This document shows, one piece after another, positions 9,953 through 18,634 of a DNA stretch of 35,661 bases. Within the stretch, counting starts at the first letter, position 1; every line of letters starts with the position of its first letter. The DNA is taken from contig CALRHD010000001.1 in NCBI GenBank assembly GCA_943359325.1, forward strand, positions 70,240-105,900, given 5' to 3'. The notes below the pieces were generated by a model. That model saw only the letters and a list, made by a program, of their open reading frames with translations, was not told where the DNA came from and did not search any database. Both the position numbers and the translations under genes were made by a program. The stretch comes from Candidatus Uhrbacteria bacterium (GTDB lineage: Bacteria > Patescibacteriota > Patescibacteriia > UBA9934).

Positions 9953-11020
9953 TTATTTCGTATAACACATTCCTCCCGTATTTCGTATATGTCCTTTTAT
10001 TTCGAGGAGTGCCAGCGTGCTTGTGACGATTGATGATGAGAGGTTTGTGGCGCGTGCGATGTCGTCGACATGGAGCGGTTCGCGAGAAAGGACGTCGTAC
10101 ACTGCTTGCGACGTTGTGTCGAGATTTTGTGGCGGGAGCGTTGGGGGCAATGTTGCATCAACACCGAGCACCTCCAAAATGTCACGCGCCTCAGTGACGA
10201 GATGCGCGCCGTCCTTGCAGAGGTGATTTGTGCCTTCAGATGTTGGGGAGGTGATGGGGCCGGGCACGGCAAAGACTTCGCGGTTCTCGGCAATTGCGGC
10301 ACGAGCAGTAATAAGTGAGCCGGATTTTTCCGCAGCCTCTACGACGAGTACGCCTTTGCTCATGCCGGAAATAATGCGATTGCGGATAGGGAAGTTTTGG
10401 GGGAGTGACGGCATTTCAGGAGGAAATTCGCTGATGATTGCGCCGCCGAGTGCGATTATTTTTTCCGCAAGATTTTTCTTCCGTTGTGCGTCGTTGCCGT
10501 CGAGTCCGCAGCCGAGAATTGCGATAGTGATTCCTCCGACGTCGACAGTCGCCTTGTGTGCGGCTTCGTCGATGCCCCATGCGAGGCCGCTGACGATCAC
10601 GATGCCTTTTGCGGCGAGGGCGCCAGAGAGTTCACTGGCAACGCGAAGGCCATACGGTGTTGCGGCGCGGGAACCAACAACACCGATGCACAACGCATCA
10701 TGCGGCGGCAGTTTGCCGCGAACGTAGAGTGTGAATGGCGGGTCGTGAATGGTTTTAAGGAGCGCGGGGTAGGTGTCATCGTCGATGGTGACAACGGTCA
10801 TGTTGCGTGCCAAGACGCTGTTGAAAATTTTTTCTGGATTTTGCGTTGCACGCCACGCGATGAATGCTTCGATGACATGACGCGATACGCCGTCGACGGA
10901 AAGTTCGGCGAGTGACGCATGCCAAATTGTATCGTCATTGCCAACCGTGGCCCGCAACGCTGCATGCGTCACCGAACCGATTTTTGCAAAATGGTTTATG
11001 GCGACGGTGTAGTGCCTCAC
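9953..11020 (-). CDS. dprA: DNA processing protein DprA
   Basis: YPALLKTIHDPPFTLYVRGKLP...GVVGSRAATPYG...SGLAWGIDEAAHKA...ILGCGLD...NFPIRNRIISGMSKGVLVVEAAEKSGSLITA. Confidence 0.95.
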   Translation of the reverse strand: MRHYTVAINHFAKIGSVTHAALRATVGNDDTIWHASLAELSVDGVSRHVIEAFIAWRATQNPEKIFNSVLARNMTVVTIDDDTYPALLKTIHDPPFTLYVRGKLPPHDALCIGVVGSRAATPYGLRVASELSGALAAKGIVIVSGLAWGIDEAAHKATVDVGGITIAILGCGLDGNDAQRKKNLAEKIIALGGAIISEFPPEMPSLPQNFPIRNRIISGMSKGVLVVEAAEKSGSLITARAAIAENREVFAVPGPITSPTSEGTNHLCKDGAHLVTEARDILEVLGVDATLPPTLPPQNLDTTSQAVYDVLSREPLHVDDIARATNLSSSIVTSTLALLEIKGHIRNTGGMCYTK

Positions 11021-11574
11021 AAAACAATCGTCTGTTCACGCACACCATTCTGCACAATATCGAGCGCAATTTCCCCCGCTTTTCTGGTCGAAGAGAGAAA
11101 AGGGGTCAGGTCTTGATATTGCGCATTTTGTAAAACGTAGGCTTCAAGAGGAACGTTCGGAGGTGGTACGCCAACGCCAATACGCACACGAATAAAACTG
11201 TCGCCGATTGCCTCGATAACAGACTTTAAACCATTGTGCCCACCTGCTGAACCGCCGATTCGTAGGCGAATTGTGCCATTTGGCAGTGTAACGTCATCGG
11301 AAATAATCACGATGTGCTCGGGGAGTACACGATACTTTCGTGCAAGTGCCATGACAGCCTTACCCGAGAGATTCATGAATGTCGTCGGTTTCGCGAGAAC
11401 GATTTTTTTGTCGTCAACAAACGTCTCTACAATTTCGGCAGGCATGAGAAATTTCTTTTTCATGTTGACATTGAGCTTATCTGCGATCGCATTGACCGCA
11501 AGAAACCCTGCATTATGGCGCGTTTGCGCATATCGAACCCCAGGATTTCCAAGACCCACGATGAGATATGTCAT
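11017..11574 (-). CDS. pth: Peptidyl-tRNA hydrolase
   Basis: MTYLIVGLGNPGVRYAQTRHNAGFLAVNAIA...KPTTFMNLSGKAV...GGSAGGHNGLKSV. Confidence 0.95.
   Translation of the reverse strand: MTYLIVGLGNPGVRYAQTRHNAGFLAVNAIADKLNVNMKKKFLMPAEIVETFVDDKKIVLAKPTTFMNLSGKAVMALARKYRVLPEHIVIISDDVTLPNGTIRLRIGGSAGGHNGLKSVIEAIGDSFIRVRIGVGVPPPNVPLEAYVLQNAQYQDLTPFLSSTRKAGEIALDIVQNGVREQTIVL
11102..11129 (-). repeat. 28-bp interspersed repeat, copy 2 (inside pth)
   Basis: + strand GGGGTCAGGTCTTGATATTGCGCATTTT; minus translation QNAQYQDLTP. Confidence 0.85.
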
Positions 11575-11577
11575 ATC

Positions 11578-11605
11578 AAAATGAGTAATAACAAGACCTG
11601 ACCCC
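11578..11605 (+). repeat. 28-bp interspersed repeat, copy 3 (immediately upstream of pth start)
   Basis: AAAATGAGTAATAACAAGACCTGACCCC; identical to copy 4. Confidence 0.85.
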
Positions 11606-11607
11606 CA

Positions 11608-12987
11608 TTATCGTTTTACGCCGGGATCAGAGTGTTTCTTTTGCATGGTTTTGACGCGAATGCGAATGGGCGTGCCGTTGAATTCGTGATGCATGCGCAG
11701 CTGCTTTTCGAGGAAGCGAACATACGATGGTGCGAGCGCATCTTCGCGGGGCTGGTTGATGGTGAGAATGAATGTGGGAGGATTGACGCGTGACTGCACG
11801 AAGCTTTTGATGTGTGGGTGCCACGTACCGCGGAGTTTGCTTGGCTTGTGGCGTGCGATGGCTTGTGAAATAAAGTTTTTCGTTTCTTCGTCGTTTAATT
11901 CTGTAAAACGGCTTGCGAATGTTTTTTCGATTACATCGAATGTGTCGTCGACGCGTTTGCCGGTGAGTGCTGATGTAAACAAAATCGGTGCGTACGAAAT
12001 TTGTGGCAGCGAACCGCGAATGAGCTCTTCGTATGCGTTGATCGTGTTTGTTTCTTTGTCGGGAATCAGGTCCCACTTGTTCGCAATGATGACGACACTC
12101 GCGCCATGCTCTGCCATGAGTCCTGCGAGGTGGCGGTTCTGCGACGTGATGGGCTGACTGATGTCGAGTACGAACAGTGCAACTTGGCAGCGGCGCAACA
12201 TGTCGACGGTTTTCTCGACGCCGTGTTTTTCGAGCTCGTTGCCGCGCTGGTTGCGTTTTGCCTGGCGACGCATGCCTGCAGTGTCGATAAAAATATAGTC
12301 CTTGCCGTTTTTGTGAATGTGGACGTCGTTTGGTTGTCGTGTGGTGTGTGCAATAGGAGAGGCGAGAAAACGCTCTTCGCCGAACAGGGTATTGAGGAGG
12401 GATGACTTGCCGACGTTCGGTTCGCCAAAAACACCGACGCGCATTGGCTGAATGACTGCGGGGTCGACGGGGTCGACGCCAATGGTTTTCAGCGCCTCGT
12501 ACACGGCGTCCAGCATATCGCCGACGGCGATGCCACGCCCCGCAGAAATCGCGAGCGGTCGCGACAGCGGCCAGTTGCGCCACGCGGCACCTTCGACGGT
12601 CATACGTAGTTCAGCATTGTCGGCTTTGTTCGCAACAACGACAACGGGCTTTCCTGCGTCGCGAAGTTTTTTTGCAATTGCGAGGTCGTCGGGCGTAGGG
12701 CCAACGACGGCGTCGACGAGAAAAATAATGACGTCAGCCGACTTCACCGCCATTTCGCTTTGCGCAATAATGCCGCGTTCGATCGGGTCGTTCGGGTTTA
12801 CGTCCACACCACCCGTGTCGACGATGCGCACTGCCTTGCCGCGCCACAAACAATCGCCTTCAAATCGGTCGCGCGTCGTTCCCGCTACCTCGGAAACAAG
12901 CGATTTTTGCTCCTCGATACATTTATTAAAAAGCGTCGACTTCCCGACGTTTGTGCGGCCAATAATTGCGATTGTTGGGATGCGCAT
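11608..12987 (-). CDS. der: Ribosome biogenesis GTPase Der
   Basis: Two tandem GTPase domains: MRIPTIAIIGRTNVGKSTLFNK...DTGG...NKAD and VGVFGEPNVGKSSLLN...DTAGMRR...NKWD. Confidence 0.97.
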   Translation of the reverse strand: MRIPTIAIIGRTNVGKSTLFNKCIEEQKSLVSEVAGTTRDRFEGDCLWRGKAVRIVDTGGVDVNPNDPIERGIIAQSEMAVKSADVIIFLVDAVVGPTPDDLAIAKKLRDAGKPVVVVANKADNAELRMTVEGAAWRNWPLSRPLAISAGRGIAVGDMLDAVYEALKTIGVDPVDPAVIQPMRVGVFGEPNVGKSSLLNTLFGEERFLASPIAHTTRQPNDVHIHKNGKDYIFIDTAGMRRQAKRNQRGNELEKHGVEKTVDMLRRCQVALFVLDISQPITSQNRHLAGLMAEHGASVVIIANKWDLIPDKETNTINAYEELIRGSLPQISYAPILFTSALTGKRVDDTFDVIEKTFASRFTELNDEETKNFISQAIARHKPSKLRGTWHPHIKSFVQSRVNPPTFILTINQPREDALAPSYVRFLEKQLRMHHEFNGTPIRIRVKTMQKKHSDPGVKR

Positions 12988-12988
12988 A

Positions 12989-14491
12989 TCAACGTAACAC
13001 GAGCGAAGATGCATCCTCCCCTACAATAATGAGAAAGTCAATGTTTTCGGTTGTGCTGAGACTTAATGGTGTTGTGGCGGCGAGCGATGTAGGAACAACG
13101 TTGTCGGCGTACACCCAGCCCGCATTTGCCATGACAATATCGGCGCCTAAAAACTCTTTGAGTGCGGAAAGTTCAACGGCTTTGCGGCCGCTTGTCATGT
13201 CGTAAATTGTTGTGCGTGTAAAGTCTTTTGTTACTGCGTTGCCGATTTTGACGACATTGACGTTCGAACCTTCAAGCCGTTGCGCGGTGACGAACGCGAG
13301 CCCCGACATTGTTGTGCCGTTTTGAATTTCGACGTTGATTGACGGTGCAGTGGGCGTGGTAGCGACGGTCGGTGTTGCGGTTGGTGCTTCACCTAACGTG
13401 AAGATATTTTTTGCAATCGCTTTCAAGTCTGACCAATCGTCGTGACGGGGGAGGACGATGTAGCCTGGTCCGGGAAGTATAGTTGTGCTGTACAACGGGC
13501 CATTTGGTGCGGTATCGAGCACCTTCATATTGATATGTTCGGTGGTAATGTTTGGTGCGTATTTTGCGAGCTTGATAATTTCCCAGAACGATAAGTTCGT
13601 CGCAATATGGCTGCTGATTGTGTTCAAAATGCGTGTGAGTTTTGCGGGGTTCAAAAGTACGCCTGCCGAAAGCGCGCGGTCCTTCACGGCGAGGAGAATT
13701 TTTTGCTGACGTGCCGCGCGGGCAAAGTCGGTACCTTCGCCGCCGTCACCGTGTCGGCTACGTGCGTATTGTAACGCCGTGTCGCCGTTCATATGTTGGC
13801 AACCCTCGGTAAACGTCAACACAATATATGTGGGCGACCCTTCGTATTCTGGGTACTGGTTATCGGTGAATGTTTGATCGACGCAAATGTCGACACCACC
13901 CAACTGGTCGATGAGTGTTGCGAAGCCACTGAAATCGACGCGCACGACATAGTCAACGGGCTGGTCAAGAATATTTGTTACGACCTGTGATGCCAGATCG
14001 AGACCCTTGCCTTCACCTGCTTCTTCGCCGTACGCATTTGCCGCGTTGATCTTGCTTGAGCCGCGGCCAGGAATGTGCACGTAGAGATCGCGTGGAATTG
14101 AGAGGAGGCCGAGTGCGTTCGTGGACGGCTGATAACTTCCAAAAATCATGGTATCGGCGAGCTGTGCACCATCGTGACCATATCCGCCAACGCCCATGAG
14201 AAGAATATTTACGCGATCACTTTCTTCGCCGCCGAGGGACTTATCACCGCTCGTGATGAGCCGCGCAAAAGATGATGAGAATGTTGAAAAGAGCGAGAGG
14301 CTGCCGATGTCCTTTTCGTCACCATGTGTGATTTGTGCAATGTGGTATGAAAAAAATATGCCAACGAGTGCGAGAACGGTGCATACAGACATCAAAAGCC
14401 GCCCCGTGCGCGAAACTTTTGCACGAACTTCACGTTCAGTGGGGATATCGTATTTTTGTTGGAGAAAGTCGACGCGATGTGGGTCGGACAT
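12989..14491 (-). CDS. LytR-CpsA-Psr (LCP) family protein with LytR_C-like C-terminus
   Basis: N-terminal TM, RVNILLMGVGG...ADTMIFGSYQPSTNALGLLSIPRDLYVHIPG...INAANAYG...YARSRHGDGGEGTDFARAARQQKIL; C-terminal NVEIQNGTTMSGLA. Confidence 0.92.
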   Translation of the reverse strand: MSDPHRVDFLQQKYDIPTEREVRAKVSRTGRLLMSVCTVLALVGIFFSYHIAQITHGDEKDIGSLSLFSTFSSSFARLITSGDKSLGGEESDRVNILLMGVGGYGHDGAQLADTMIFGSYQPSTNALGLLSIPRDLYVHIPGRGSSKINAANAYGEEAGEGKGLDLASQVVTNILDQPVDYVVRVDFSGFATLIDQLGGVDICVDQTFTDNQYPEYEGSPTYIVLTFTEGCQHMNGDTALQYARSRHGDGGEGTDFARAARQQKILLAVKDRALSAGVLLNPAKLTRILNTISSHIATNLSFWEIIKLAKYAPNITTEHINMKVLDTAPNGPLYSTTILPGPGYIVLPRHDDWSDLKAIAKNIFTLGEAPTATPTVATTPTAPSINVEIQNGTTMSGLAFVTAQRLEGSNVNVVKIGNAVTKDFTRTTIYDMTSGRKAVELSALKEFLGADIVMANAGWVYADNVVPTSLAATTPLSLSTTENIDFLIIVGEDASSLVLR

Positions 14492-14585
14492 AGTACGAGA
14501 GGAGTATACGCGAGTTTGCACTATCGCGGAAGCCTCTCACCGCTTGATTTTTTCTTCTCATTTGATTACGATCTTGTTTGATTAT

Positions 14586-14662
14586 GGATGTTTAGCTCAG
14601 CTGGTTAGAGTGCTGTCCTCACACGACAGAGGTCGGTGGTTCGAGCCCACCAACATCCACCA
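14586..14662 (+). tRNA. tRNA-Val (anticodon CAC), CCA encoded
   Basis: Cloverleaf: acceptor GGATGTT/AACATCC, anticodon arm CTGTC-CTCACAC-GACAG, T-arm GGTGG-TTCGAGC-CCACC, then ACCA. Confidence 0.95.
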
Positions 14663-14695
14663 AAAAAATCCCTTGCATTGTGCAGGGATTTTTTT
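14663..14695 (+). terminator. Rho-independent terminator after tRNA-Val
   Basis: AAAAAATCCCTTGCA-TTG-TGCAGGGATTTTTTT stem-loop with T-tract. Confidence 0.85.
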
Positions 14696-14697
14696 AT

Positions 14698-14846
14698 GGA
14701 TGTTGAGCATGCCAACTGCTTGGCGTGCGTGTGGGCGAGAACGCCGGAGCGATGTTCCGTCACCAGACGGAACCGCGAGGCGGTGCCCAGCCCGAGGGGA
14801 GTGACGACGACCCGAGAGGCGCGGGCGAGCCCACCAACATCCACCA
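14698..14846 (+). other. Structured 149-nt element bounded by tRNA-Val acceptor-stem sequences
   Basis: Begins GGATGTT and ends AACATCCACCA. The last 21 nt (14826-14846) are identical to the tRNA 3' end (14642-14662). Internal hairpins GCATGCCAA/TTGGCGTGC and GTTCCGTC-ACCA-GACGGAAC. Confidence 0.65.
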
Positions 14847-14850
14847 CGAA

Positions 14851-14878
14851 AAAATGAGTAATAACAAGACCTGACCCC
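14851..14878 (+). repeat. 28-bp interspersed repeat, copy 4 (intergenic, upstream of lepB)
   Basis: AAAATGAGTAATAACAAGACCTGACCCC. Confidence 0.85.
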
Positions 14879-14885
14879 TTTCTGC

Positions 14886-14913
14886 TTGCGCGAACTGTTT
14901 TTTGTGGTATAAT
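14886..14913 (+). promoter_or_regulatory. Sigma70-like promoter for lepB
   Basis: TTGCGC - 16 nt - TATAAT with extended -10 (TGTGGTATAAT). Confidence 0.6.
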
Positions 14914-14937
14914 CCGTGTAATTTTTGCCATTTGCTT

Positions 14938-15579
14938 ATGCTTTTTCGCAGACGGGAGGACGTGACGCCGATGTTTGTACGGTGGTTTGGGCCAACGGTT
15001 GGTTCGGTGGCGGTGTTCCTCGCGGAAATCGTGCAGGTCGTTACTGTTGCCTTGATCATCATTTTTGCAGTTCGATACTTTCTCATTAAACCATTCGTGG
15101 TGAAAGGTGCATCGATGCAGCCGAATTTTTACGACAGCGAATACCTCATTATCGACGAACTCACGTATCGTTTCCGCGAGCCAGAACGTGGTGAAGTCGT
15201 TGTGTTTCACCCACCTACAAAGGCTGGAGGCATTGAACCGAGCGCGCAGTACTATATTAAACGCATCATCGGCTTGCCTGGCGAAAAAGTCGAGGTTCAT
15301 AACGGCGTCATCACCATTTATAATGACGACCACCCAAACGGTGTGGTGCTTGACGAGCCCTACATTGGCGAGTACACCGACGGGGATATTAGCCGCCCGA
15401 TTCCTGAGAACGAATATTTTCTCCTTGGTGACAATCGTACGAACAGCCTCGATTCTCGTGTTTTTGGCCCCGTGCCCATCAGCAACATAATCGGCAAGGT
15501 GTGGTTTCGTGGGTTTCCTCTCGACCGCGCTGCAACGATCGCATCTCCTATTTACAACTTTGATATCGCAACGCAATAA
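14938..15579 (+). CDS. lepB: Signal peptidase I
   Basis: FLIKPFVVKGASMQPNFYDSEYLIIDELTYRFREPERGEVVVFHPP...YYIKRIIGLPGE...NEYFLLGDNRTNSLDSRVFGPV. Start chosen at ATG 14938; ORF opens at 14902. Confidence 0.94.
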   Translation: MLFRRREDVTPMFVRWFGPTVGSVAVFLAEIVQVVTVALIIIFAVRYFLIKPFVVKGASMQPNFYDSEYLIIDELTYRFREPERGEVVVFHPPTKAGGIEPSAQYYIKRIIGLPGEKVEVHNGVITIYNDDHPNGVVLDEPYIGEYTDGDISRPIPENEYFLLGDNRTNSLDSRVFGPVPISNIIGKVWFRGFPLDRAATIASPIYNFDIATQ

Positions 15580-15591
15580 CGTATTCATATT

Positions 15592-17094
15592 ATGATGAAG
15601 CCCCAAGAAAAAATCGTTGCTCCTGTCGCGCTAGTCGAAGTGAAGAAAAAAGGTGTGAAGTGCCCCGAACTCGTGCGGGGTTTTCGCGATGTACTTCCCG
15701 AGGAGCAGTGGTTTTGGAATCGTGTAGAGGAAGTCGCGCGCGATATTACAAAGTCGTACGGCTTTGGACGCATTCGTTTGCCCGTGCTCGAATTTGCGAC
15801 GTTGTTCGAACGGTCGGCAGGAAAAGACAGTGATGTCGTGACAAAAGAAATGTATGTGTTTGAAGACCCTGCAGGCGACCGCGTTGCACTCCGCCCTGAA
15901 GGTACGGCGCAGGTTGCTCGTGCATACATCGAACACGGTATGGTCAACGTGCCGCAGCCGGTAAAGTTGTGGTACATTGAGTCGTTTTTCCGTCACGATC
16001 GTCCGCAGTTTGGGCGGTATCGCCAGCTTGCGCAGCTTGGGCTGGAGGCACTGGGCAGTGCGGAGCCGATTATTGACGCACAGGTTATTCTCATGGCGCA
16101 CCGTTTTTACCGCACGCTTGGCGTTGAAACGATCATCCACATCAATTCGCTTGGTACGCCGTCGTCGCGCCGCGATTATATTGTGGAGTTGGTAAATTAT
16201 TTCCGCGGGCACAAAAATAAATTGTCGGAACTCGACAAACGCCGTTTGCAAAAAAATCCGTTGCGTCTTTTGGACTCGAAGGAGCCCGGCATGGCAGAAC
16301 TGAAGGGCGGTGCGCCGCAGATTGTGAACTATCTCGACGCCGAAAGTAAGGCGCACTTCATGAAGGTGCTCGAATATCTCGACGAAGCAGAAGTGCCGTA
16401 TGTGCTTGACCCACATTTGGTTCGTGGACTTGATTACTACACGCACACAATTTTTGAAGCGTTTGTTGCAGAACCGAAAACAGAAGAAATGAAGGGCCTT
16501 GCACTTGGTGGCGGTGGCCGTTACGACGGGCTGGTGCCAATGTTGGGAGGTCGTGAAAATACTTGCGCGATGGGTGCGGGGCTTGGCATTGACCGCACTA
16601 TTCTTGCCATGAAACAGGCAGGTGTGTACCAGCCGAGCGAAGAAAAGAAAGTCGACGTGTTTTTCTGCCAACTTGGTGACGCCGCTCGTCGTAAAGGTTT
16701 GGCAGTGTTCGAGAAAATGCGTGCAGGGGGCATAGTATGTGCAGAGGCGTTTGGAAAGGGGTCGTTGAAGGCACAGCTTGAAATCGCCGACAAGCTGAAA
16801 TCGAAGCTCACGCTTATTCTTGGGCAAAAAGAGGTGCTCGACGGCACCGTGATCATTCGCGACATGGACAGCGGTGCACAAGAAATTGTCGACGTGACCA
16901 AAGTCGTCGGCATTCTCGCGCGTCGTCTCGTTGCCAAAACAAAATTGTCGCTCGTCGAGCAAACGGCGCTCGACGCTGAGAACGAAGAAAACGGTATTGT
17001 GGTCAAAAAAGAGGAGCCGAAAAAAGAAGAAAAGAAAGTCGAGGCACCGGCGCGAGTCGAAAAGAAACGAAAGTTATTTGGACGGAGTCGGTAG
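15592..17094 (+). CDS. hisS: Histidyl-tRNA synthetase with Lys/Glu-rich C-terminal tail
   Basis: RGFRDVLPEEQWFWNRVEE...RPEGTAQVARAYIEH...RGLDYYTHTIFE...GGGGRYDGLV; tail KKEEPKKEEKKVEAPARVEKKRKLFGRSR. Confidence 0.96.
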   Translation: MMKPQEKIVAPVALVEVKKKGVKCPELVRGFRDVLPEEQWFWNRVEEVARDITKSYGFGRIRLPVLEFATLFERSAGKDSDVVTKEMYVFEDPAGDRVALRPEGTAQVARAYIEHGMVNVPQPVKLWYIESFFRHDRPQFGRYRQLAQLGLEALGSAEPIIDAQVILMAHRFYRTLGVETIIHINSLGTPSSRRDYIVELVNYFRGHKNKLSELDKRRLQKNPLRLLDSKEPGMAELKGGAPQIVNYLDAESKAHFMKVLEYLDEAEVPYVLDPHLVRGLDYYTHTIFEAFVAEPKTEEMKGLALGGGGRYDGLVPMLGGRENTCAMGAGLGIDRTILAMKQAGVYQPSEEKKVDVFFCQLGDAARRKGLAVFEKMRAGGIVCAEAFGKGSLKAQLEIADKLKSKLTLILGQKEVLDGTVIIRDMDSGAQEIVDVTKVVGILARRLVAKTKLSLVEQTALDAENEENGIVVKKEEPKKEEKKVEAPARVEKKRKLFGRSR

Positions 17095-17098
17095 GCCG

Positions 17099-17125
17099 AA
17101 AAGCGGGGCGTGATGCTCCGCTTTT
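17099..17125 (+). terminator. Terminator of hisS, abutting the next promoter
   Basis: AAAAGCGGGGC-GTGAT-GCTCCGCTTTT, 11-bp stem. Confidence 0.75.
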
Positions 17126-17135
17126 GTGGTAAGAT
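17125..17135 (+). promoter_or_regulatory. Extended -10-like element TGTGGTAAGAT
   Basis: Begins at the terminator's last T and ends 8 nt before ATG 17144. Confidence 0.5.
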
Positions 17136-17143
17136 AATAATCT

Positions 17144-17968
17144 ATGGAGATCAAGAAGATCGTTTTATTCAAGGGAAAGCAAATACGGAAAATGCTGCAT
17201 AATGGTGAGTGGTGGTTTTCGGTTGTGGATATCATTGCGGCGCTGACGGATAGTATTGATGCTGGCGCTTACTGGAGAAAGCTTAAGCAGAGGCTTGGAG
17301 AAGAAGGAAGTGAGGTCGTGACAAAATGTCACGGACTGAAATTGGCAGCATCCGATGGCAAAAAATACACAACTGACTGCGCTGACACGGAGGGTGTATT
17401 TCGTATTATTCAATCTGTACCATCACCCAAGGCCGAACCGTTTAAACGGTGGCTTGCGAAAGTTGGATATGAACGGGTGCAAGAAATTGAGAATCCGGAG
17501 TTGGCGACGAAGCGCACGAGGATGTTATATAAACTGAAGGGTTACAGTGACGGGTGGATCGAAAAACGCATGCGGGGTATTGTTGTTCGTGAAGAGTTGA
17601 CGGACGAATGGAAAAATCGTGGAGCGGACGAGAAGCGTGATTATGAAATTTTAACAGCGGAAATTTCCAAGGCGACATTTGGTGTAACGCCGAGCGAGTA
17701 TAAAAAGCTGAAAGGATTGAAACGCGAAAATCTCCGCGACCACATGGATGACTTTGAACTTATTTTTAATATGCTTGGCGAACGTGCAACAACGGAAATT
17801 CATCGCACAGAAAACTCAAAAGGTGTTCGGAAATTAAAAGCAGATGCAAAAGCGGGTGGTGATATTGCAGGCGGCGCACGAAAGAAACTTGAAAAACGCC
17901 TCGGCCGTTCTGTCGTTACCAAAAAGAATTTTTTGAAGAAGTCAGAGGGTGGAAGAAAATTGAAATAA
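17144..17968 (+). CDS. Bro-N/antirepressor-like protein
   Basis: MEIKKIVLFKGKQIRKMLHNGEWWFSVVDIIAALTDSIDAGAYWRKLKQRL resembles a Bro-N domain; C-terminal YEILTAEISKATFGVTPSEYKKLKGLKRENLRDHMDDFELIFNMLGERATTEI. Confidence 0.8.
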   Translation: MEIKKIVLFKGKQIRKMLHNGEWWFSVVDIIAALTDSIDAGAYWRKLKQRLGEEGSEVVTKCHGLKLAASDGKKYTTDCADTEGVFRIIQSVPSPKAEPFKRWLAKVGYERVQEIENPELATKRTRMLYKLKGYSDGWIEKRMRGIVVREELTDEWKNRGADEKRDYEILTAEISKATFGVTPSEYKKLKGLKRENLRDHMDDFELIFNMLGERATTEIHRTENSKGVRKLKADAKAGGDIAGGARKKLEKRLGRSVVTKKNFLKKSEGGRKLK

Positions 17969-17973
17969 TAGGT

Positions 17974-18600
17974 ATGAAAACAAAATTCATCCTCTTTGAT
18001 TTCGACGGGGTCATTTTAGATAGCAACGCAATGGTGCGTCGTCATGTGTTTTCGCACTGGGGTGACGACGACGAGGCGCAGAAGAAAACGCACGAAGGAA
18101 ATGTATGGAAGGGAAAGGGTGAGGTTGTGCCTGTAACGCTCGACAGTGAGCAGGAGAAAATTTCAGCGTCGTTCTTTTTCAATTACCGGAATGACATGAA
18201 AGAGTGTGTGGTGTTTGACGGAATGCGGGAAGTGGTTGCGTCGCTCGCCGAGCGCTATACACTTTATATTGTGTCGTCAACGATTTCTGACATTATTCGT
18301 GAGTATCTTGAACATTGCGGAATGACCAATTTTTTTACAGATATTTACGGTGTGGACATCGCGATTAGCAAGTCGACAAAAATCGCAATGATCATGGAGC
18401 GCGAAAAAGTCGATCCACGTGATTGCATCATGATCACCGATTCGCTCGGCGACGTTCGCGAAGCGGAGCATGTGGGTGTTGCCTCGATCGGCGTCACATG
18501 GGGCGTGCACAACAGAGAGAGTTTTGAAAAAGGGAAGACATTTCGCATTTGCGACAATCCCACAGAGCTTCTTGCTACCATTGACGAATACTTTGGCTAG
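17974..18600 (+). CDS. HAD-superfamily hydrolase (phosphoglycolate phosphatase-like)
   Basis: FILFDFDGVILDSN (motif I), IVSSTISD, CIMITDSLGDVREAEHVGVASIGVTWG (motif IV). Confidence 0.9.
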   Translation: MKTKFILFDFDGVILDSNAMVRRHVFSHWGDDDEAQKKTHEGNVWKGKGEVVPVTLDSEQEKISASFFFNYRNDMKECVVFDGMREVVASLAERYTLYIVSSTISDIIREYLEHCGMTNFFTDIYGVDIAISKSTKIAMIMEREKVDPRDCIMITDSLGDVREAEHVGVASIGVTWGVHNRESFEKGKTFRICDNPTELLATIDEYFG

Positions 18601-18634
18601 ACGCTACTATCATTGCGCCACACTTGGAGGCACG

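Noticed and set aside
11627-12583. 318-aa - strand ORF
   Set aside because: Alternate frame of der; Arg/His-rich, no family signature.
14605-15606. 333-aa - strand ORF
   Set aside because: Antisense to lepB and overlapping tRNA-Val.
15631-16962. 443-aa - strand ORF
   Set aside because: Antisense to hisS; no recognisable domain, shadow-ORF composition.
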